This document shows positions 9,441 to 13,683 of a stretch of DNA of 13,683 bases, piece by piece. The stretch is from Pseudomonadota bacterium (GTDB taxonomy: Bacteria > Desulfobacterota > Anaeroferrophillalia > Anaeroferrophillales > Tharpellaceae), in assembly GCA_015486445.1 (NCBI GenBank), contig WFRT01000204.1, positions 1 to 13,683 on the forward strand, in the 5' to 3' direction. Position 1 is the stretch's first letter. Each line of letters starts with the position of its first letter. Under the pieces are notes generated by a model. The model had not been told where the DNA came from. It was given only the letters and a program-made list of their open reading frames with translations, and searched no databases. A program made the translations under genes and the position numbers.

Positions 9441-10966
9441 GCGGGCGGCGAAAAATAACCAGATCTGCCGGAATTGTCCGCAAGCTGCGGCTGGCGCTCC
9501 TGGTTCTGCCGGCGCTGCTGTTGTTAAGCGGCTGTTTCATGGTGGGCCCCGACTATCGGCGGCCTGAACCCGAGGCTCCCGCGGCCTGGTTGAGCCCGCT
9601 GGATGGCGGCCTCGAAACCGGCCAGCCGGCTTTAGGCGAGCTGGCCGGCTGGTGGCGCGTACTGCACGATCCGGTGCTCGACCGGCTCGAGGAAAAAGCC
9701 AGCTCCGGCAATCTCGATCTGCGCATCGCCCGCTCCCGGGTTCGCGAGGCCCGGGCCCGCTGGGGAATCACCCGGGCCGGGCTCTTCCCGCGCATCGATG
9801 CTTCGGGCTCCTACAACAAGCACCGCCTGAGTGAGGAGAACCACGGCACCGGCGACAGTGAAAGGCTCTATCAGGCCGGTTTCGACGCTGGCTGGGAGAT
9901 TGACGTCTTCGGTGGCACCCGGCGGGCGGTCGAGGCGGCTGAGGCCGAGGTCGGCGCCACCCGGGAAGAACTCCATGCCGCCCTCGTCAGCCTCCAGGCC
10001 GAGGTCGCCTTCAACTACCTGATGCTGCGCACCGACCAGGCCCGGCTCAAGGCCGCCCGCGACAACATCGTCGTCCAGAAAAAGACCTGCGATCTCAACG
10101 ATTCCCTCTATAAGGCCGGGCTGATCGACAAGCTTTCCTATGAACAGTCCCGCTTCAGTCTCGAGCACACCCGCTCCCGGGTGCCCACCTTTCTGAGCCG
10201 TATCGAGAAAGACTGCAACCGCCTGGCGGTGTTGCTCGGGACAACCCCGGGCAGCCTGCAGGCCGAGCTTGTCAAACCCCGGCCGGTGCCCGAGCTGCCG
10301 CCGAAGCTGGCGGTTGGCATCCCGGCCGAGACCCTGCGCCGCCGGCCCGACATTCGCCGGGCCGAACGCCGTCTGGCCGCGGCTACCGCCCGCATCGGCC
10401 AGGCCACCGCCGATCTCTATCCCAAGTTCCATCTTTTCGGCACCATCGGCCTGGAATCGCTCCATTACGACACCCTCTGGCGCTGGGCCAGCCGGAGCTG
10501 GGGCTACGGTCCCGGGGTTACCTGGAACATCTTCGACGCCGGCGCCATCCGGCGCAACATCGAAGTCCAGACCGAGCTCCAGAAACAGTCCCTGGCCGAC
10601 TACGAACAGACTGTTCTTATGGCCCGGGAAGAGGTTGAAAACGCGATTGTCGCCTACGCCCGCGAGCAGCAGCGGCGCCGCTACCTCCAGGCCGCGGTGA
10701 AAGCGGCCGCCGAGGCAGTGCGGCTGGCGCAGGACCAGTTCCAGGCCGGGCTTGTCGATTTCAACAACGTCCTGGTGACCCAGCTTTCCCTGCTGGCGCT
10801 GGAAGACGAACGGGCCCAGAGCGACGGTCTCGCCGCCGCCAACCTCGTGCGTCTCTACAAGGCCCTGGGTGGCGGCTGGAAATGGCAGGAGCCGCCGGTT
10901 ACCGAAAAAGGAACTCCCGCGGTCCAGCCCCCGGCCGAACCCGGCCCGGCCGGCAAACCCGGTTGA
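9437..10966 (+). CDS. Outer-membrane efflux lipoprotein (TolC/OprM, NodT family)
   Basis: This 509-residue protein is predicted to form the trimeric outer-membrane exit channel of the pump. The signal peptide has a basic start (RRK, RK) and a leucine-rich core. The lipobox LLSGC puts the lipidated cysteine at residue 33, followed by MVGPDYRRPE, the hallmark of RND outer-membrane lipoproteins. Two outer-membrane efflux repeats follow. The first has WWRVLHDPVLDRL (72-84), FPRIDASGSY (117-126) and WEIDVFGG (153-160). The second has ETLRRRPDIRRAERRLAAA (298-316), DLYPKFHLFGTIGLES (326-341) and a region near the end with FQAGLVDFNNVL. The C-terminal tail is rich in proline and glycine. ATG 9437 overlaps the pump stop and has GGGGAGG at 7 nt. 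It is the last gene of the operon, closed by the terminator at 11004-11031. Confidence 0.95.
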   Translation: MSGRRKITRSAGIVRKLRLALLVLPALLLLSGCFMVGPDYRRPEPEAPAAWLSPLDGGLETGQPALGELAGWWRVLHDPVLDRLEEKASSGNLDLRIARSRVREARARWGITRAGLFPRIDASGSYNKHRLSEENHGTGDSERLYQAGFDAGWEIDVFGGTRRAVEAAEAEVGATREELHAALVSLQAEVAFNYLMLRTDQARLKAARDNIVVQKKTCDLNDSLYKAGLIDKLSYEQSRFSLEHTRSRVPTFLSRIEKDCNRLAVLLGTTPGSLQAELVKPRPVPELPPKLAVGIPAETLRRRPDIRRAERRLAAATARIGQATADLYPKFHLFGTIGLESLHYDTLWRWASRSWGYGPGVTWNIFDAGAIRRNIEVQTELQKQSLADYEQTVLMAREEVENAIVAYAREQQRRRYLQAAVKAAAEAVRLAQDQFQAGLVDFNNVLVTQLSLLALEDERAQSDGLAAANLVRLYKALGGGWKWQEPPVTEKGTPAVQPPAEPGPAGKPG

Positions 10967-11003
10967 GGCAAAGCTTTGGCGGACACCCTTTTTATTACTC
11001 ATG

Positions 11004-11031
11004 AAAAAAGCCCCGCTGCCGGGGCTTTTTT
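11004..11031 (+). terminator. Rho-independent terminator of the efflux operon
   Basis: AAAAAAGCCCCG (11004-11015) pairs perfectly with CGGGGCTTTTTT (11020-11031) around a CTGC loop. The GC core with flanking A and T runs makes it work in both directions. It lies 37 bp past the outer-membrane protein's stop and insulates pta from the efflux operon. Confidence 0.93.
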
Positions 11032-11036
11032 GTAAC

Positions 11037-11065
11037 TTGAATACAAGTCGGTAGACACCAATAAG
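11037..11065 (+). promoter_or_regulatory. Candidate promoter for pta-ackA
   Basis: TTGAAT (11037-11042), a 17-bp spacer and AATAAG (11060-11065) match four of six -10 positions. It lies in the only space between the upstream terminator and the pta start, leaving a short leader of about 20 nt that includes the GAGG ribosome site (11081-11084). Confidence 0.35.
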
Positions 11066-11090
11066 GGGTTGCTGAATTAAGAGGTAGAAA

Positions 11091-13175
11091 ATGAAGACGA
11101 AATCAATCTATATCTATCCCAATGAAGAACGCAGCGGGTGCCGGATAATTTCGCTGGGGATGATGAGTTTTCTCAAAAGACGGATCAAAAGGGTCGCTTT
11201 TTTCAAGCCTGTCATTGACCAGTGCTGCGAAGAAGAGGAAGACATCAACGCCGTCCTGGAATACTTTCGGCTCGAGCAGTCCCCGGACAGCGCCTTCGGT
11301 CTCACGCTCAGTGAAGCGCAACACCGCCTGCTTTCCTCCGGCCATGTCGACGAGTTGCTGGGCGCCATCATTGAAAGATACAAGGCCCTCGGGGATGAAT
11401 ATGACTTTATCCTCTGTCACGGCCAGCGGCGGAATATTTTTGAGAACCTGGGTTTCGATCTCAATATCAAGATCGCCAACAGCATGGCGGCGCCCCTGCT
11501 GCCGGTGCTGAAGGGAAAAGGTCGCGATCCGGAGAGCATTTTCAACAATCTGCGGATTTTTGACAAATTTTTGAAAAACAGTGACGGTTCGGTTTTTGCC
11601 CTCTGTGTCAACCGGGTCGATCCCGAAGTCCTGCCGGTGTTGAAAAAGAAAGTGCGGGAATGGGACTACCCGGTTTTCCTGCTGCCGGAAAATCATGAAC
11701 TGGACAAGTTGACGATGGCGGAAATCGCCCGGCAGCTTGGCGCCGACCTGGTGATCGGGAACCCCCGGCAGCTCGACCGGACGGTCAACGGCAGCCGGGT
11801 GGCGTCGATGACCGTGAAAAACGGTATCACCCGTTTCCGGGAGGGGGATCTCATCATTGTCCCGGGCGACCGGGACGACATTGTCTTCGGTACTATCCTC
11901 GCCAATATTTCCCGGAACTACCCCTCGGTCGCCGGCCTGCTCCTGACCGCGGGGCTGCTCCCGGAGGCGTCGCTGATTGAGTTGCTGAAAGGGCTTGACG
12001 TGCCCTTGCTGCCGGTGCTCAGCCTGGCCGCCGAAACCGAAACGGCGGTCAGGATGGTGCGTGACATAAAACCGGGAATTACCCTCGACGGGGAGAGGAA
12101 GATATCCCTGGCCATGGGGATTTTCAACGAGTTCGTGGACCTCGAAGTGATGGAGGAGAGGATCGAGACCTCATCCGTCGACAGCCTGACCCCGGTGATG
12201 TTCGAGCATCTTCTCTATGAAAAGGCCAAGAAAAACCAGAAGAACATACTCCTGCCCGAAAGCGGCGACGAGAGGGTGCTCAGGGCGGCGGAAATCGCCC
12301 TGCGCCGGGGGGTGGCCCGGATAACCATGCTGGGCGACCCGGAAGAGGTCAAGGCCCGGTGCCACAGCCTCGGCCTCAACCTCGATGACGCGCTCATCAT
12401 CGACCCGCGCAATTCCCCCTGGCAGGAGGAGTTTGCGGAAAGGTTCTACCAGTTGAGAAAACACAAGGGGATTATCAGGCAGATTGCCCGGGAGATGATG
12501 ACCCGTATCCCCTATTTTTCCACCATGATGCTTGACCACGGTTATGTGGACGGCATCGTCAGCGGGGCCACCCATACGACCCGGGAGACCATCAAGCCGG
12601 CCCTGGAGATCATCAAGACCGGTCCCGGGGTGAAACTGGTCTCCAGCATCTTCTTCATGCTGCTCCAGAACCGGGTCCTGGTTTTCGGCGACTGCGCCGT
12701 CAATCCCGATCCCGACCCGGAGGAGCTGGCCCAGATTGCCATCAGCTCGGCGGCAACTGCCCGGGCCTTCGGCATCGAAACCCGGGTGGCCATGCTCTCC
12801 TATTCAAGCGGCGGCTCCGGGGTCGGGAAGGACGTGGAAAAGGTGAGACGGGCGACCGAGATCGTCAAAAAGCTGCGGCCGGACATCCTGGTCGAGGGAC
12901 CGATCCAGTACGATGCGGCCATCGATCCCGGGGTCGCAGCTTTGAAAATGCCCGGCAGCAGCGTTGCCGGAAAGGCCACGGTCTTTATCTTTCCCGAGCT
13001 CAATACCGGCAACAATACTTACAAAGCGGTCCAGCGGGCGGCGAAAGCGCTGGCTCTCGGCCCGGTTCTGCAGGGGCTGAAAAAACCGGTCAACGATTTG
13101 AGCCGGGGCTGCAAGGTCGGCGATATCGTCTATACCATCGCCATCACTTCCATCCAGGCGGGGGCCGGGGGATGA
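11091..13175 (+). CDS. pta: Phosphate acetyltransferase (long, three-domain form)
   Basis: This cytoplasmic enzyme of 694 residues is predicted to catalyse acetyl-CoA + phosphate = acetyl phosphate + CoA; E. coli Pta has 714 residues. The N-terminal part (about 1-205) is the P-loop-fold domain of long Pta proteins (AFFKPV at 36-41). Its P-loop-like stretch PNEERSGCRIIS (10-21) lacks the usual lysine, which E. coli Pta also lacks. A DRTGG-type middle domain spans about 215-325 (GDLIIVPGDRDD at 252-263). The catalytic domain (about 365-690) has LLPESGDERVLRAA (387-400), DGIVSGATHTT (487-497), YSSGGSGVGK (571-580), FPELNTGNNTYKAVQR (634-649) and GPVLQGLKKPVNDLSRG (657-673). ATG 11091 has GAGG at 6 nt. 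Its TGA overlaps the ackA ATG. The pair links acetyl-CoA to acetate and ATP. Confidence 0.97.
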   Translation: MKTKSIYIYPNEERSGCRIISLGMMSFLKRRIKRVAFFKPVIDQCCEEEEDINAVLEYFRLEQSPDSAFGLTLSEAQHRLLSSGHVDELLGAIIERYKALGDEYDFILCHGQRRNIFENLGFDLNIKIANSMAAPLLPVLKGKGRDPESIFNNLRIFDKFLKNSDGSVFALCVNRVDPEVLPVLKKKVREWDYPVFLLPENHELDKLTMAEIARQLGADLVIGNPRQLDRTVNGSRVASMTVKNGITRFREGDLIIVPGDRDDIVFGTILANISRNYPSVAGLLLTAGLLPEASLIELLKGLDVPLLPVLSLAAETETAVRMVRDIKPGITLDGERKISLAMGIFNEFVDLEVMEERIETSSVDSLTPVMFEHLLYEKAKKNQKNILLPESGDERVLRAAEIALRRGVARITMLGDPEEVKARCHSLGLNLDDALIIDPRNSPWQEEFAERFYQLRKHKGIIRQIAREMMTRIPYFSTMMLDHGYVDGIVSGATHTTRETIKPALEIIKTGPGVKLVSSIFFMLLQNRVLVFGDCAVNPDPDPEELAQIAISSAATARAFGIETRVAMLSYSSGGSGVGKDVEKVRRATEIVKKLRPDILVEGPIQYDAAIDPGVAALKMPGSSVAGKATVFIFPELNTGNNTYKAVQRAAKALALGPVLQGLKKPVNDLSRGCKVGDIVYTIAITSIQAGAGG

Positions 13176-13683
13176 AAATACTGGTCATAAACTGCGGCAG
13201 TTCATCGGTCAAGTTCAAGCTTTTCCAGGTCGCGGCCGGCGATTTTTCGGTGCTCGCCGCAGGCCTGGTGGAAAGGATCGGCGAGTCGACTTCCCGGCTG
13301 AAATTGAGCTGGCCGGGCGGGGAGATCGAGGATGACCGGCGGGTGGCTTCCCATCACCGGGCCCTGGAGACCATCGAGGAACTGCTGGTCGACAGGCAGA
13401 TTCTGCCCGATTTTTCCAGCCTTTACGCCATCGCTCACCGGGTCGTGCACGGCGGCGAGAAGTTCCAGCGCCCGGTGGTCATCGACGACGAGGTGACAGC
13501 CGCGATCAGGGCCCTCATCCCGCTGGCCCCGCTTCACAACCCTTACAATCTCGATGGCATCGAGGCGCTCCGGGAAAAGGCTCCGCGGGTCCGGCAGGTG
13601 GCGGTATTCGACACCGCCTTCCACCAGGCCATGCCGGAAAGCAGCTACCTCTATCCGCTGCCCTACGACCTTTACCAATCGCA
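13172..13683 (+). CDS. ackA: Acetate kinase, N-terminal part (cut by window edge)
   Basis: This enzyme is predicted to catalyse acetyl phosphate + ADP = acetate + ATP, the partner step of Pta. The frame starts at ATG 13172, inside the ATGA overlap with pta, and runs off the right edge after 170 complete codons. Family motifs are clear: KILVINCGSSSVKFK (2-16) with the nucleotide/phosphate-loop asparagine N7, HRVVHGGEKF (89-98) with R90, PLAPLHNP (117-124) with H122, and VAVFDTAFH (143-151) with D147. These correspond to N7, R91, H123 and D148 of the Methanosarcina enzyme. The rest of a roughly 400-residue protein lies outside. No separate Shine-Dalgarno is needed, because the overlap suggests translational coupling. 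Confidence 0.97.
   Translation, partial: MKILVINCGSSSVKFKLFQVAAGDFSVLAAGLVERIGESTSRLKLSWPGGEIEDDRRVASHHRALETIEELLVDRQILPDFSSLYAIAHRVVHGGEKFQRPVVIDDEVTAAIRALIPLAPLHNPYNLDGIEALREKAPRVRQVAVFDTAFHQAMPESSYLYPLPYDLYQS

Noticed and set aside
9632..11002. Long open frame (456 codons) on the minus strand opposite the outer-membrane efflux gene
   Set aside because: It is antisense to a well-supported gene, has low-complexity composition and no recognisable domain.

Overview
The window looks like chromosomal DNA of a Gram-negative, GC-rich bacterium. A complete RND efflux operon with an outer-membrane lipoprotein implies two membranes, and a pta-ackA pair implies acetate/acetyl-CoA interconversion. The overall style (GC-rich codons, long Pta with an N-terminal P-loop-like domain, exopolysaccharide genes beside clpB) would fit an anaerobic delta-type lineage (Desulfobacterota). 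That placement is a guess from style, not from a marker gene.

Layout, left to right. (1) Minus strand, 1-1682: the end of an exopolysaccharide/O-antigen cluster. It holds the N-terminal part of a CapD/FlaA1-type nucleotide-sugar epimerase/dehydratase, cut by the window edge, preceded by a Wzz-type chain-length determinant. The two probably share a promoter at 1732-1760. These genes are clearly more AT-rich than the rest. (2) Minus strand, 1973-4576: complete clpB disaggregase with a strong terminator at 1916-1944. (3) 4577-5114: non-coding. It contains a 139-bp MITE-like insertion (4607-4745) with 12-bp perfect terminal inverted repeats and an 8-bp target duplication, sitting 31 bp in front of the clpB start. 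Next to it is a short decayed coding-like fragment, and at the right end a hairpin/dyad abutting the ribosome binding site of the efflux operon. (4) Plus strand, 5115-10966: tripartite RND efflux operon (periplasmic adaptor, HAE1-type inner-membrane pump, NodT-type outer-membrane lipoprotein), tightly packed and closed by a perfect 12-bp terminator stem at 11004-11031. (5) Plus strand, 11091 to the window end: pta followed by ackA, joined by an ATGA overlap; ackA is cut by the edge.

The three efflux proteins should form one envelope-spanning pump. Pta and AckA together convert acetyl-CoA to acetate with ATP formation, or the reverse. ClpB acts alone here, with no other chaperone gene in the window. 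I found no CRISPR array, tRNA, rRNA, defence system or phage gene. The least expected feature is the small inverted-repeat element in the clpB leader, which seems to form a hybrid -10 box with the host sequence.
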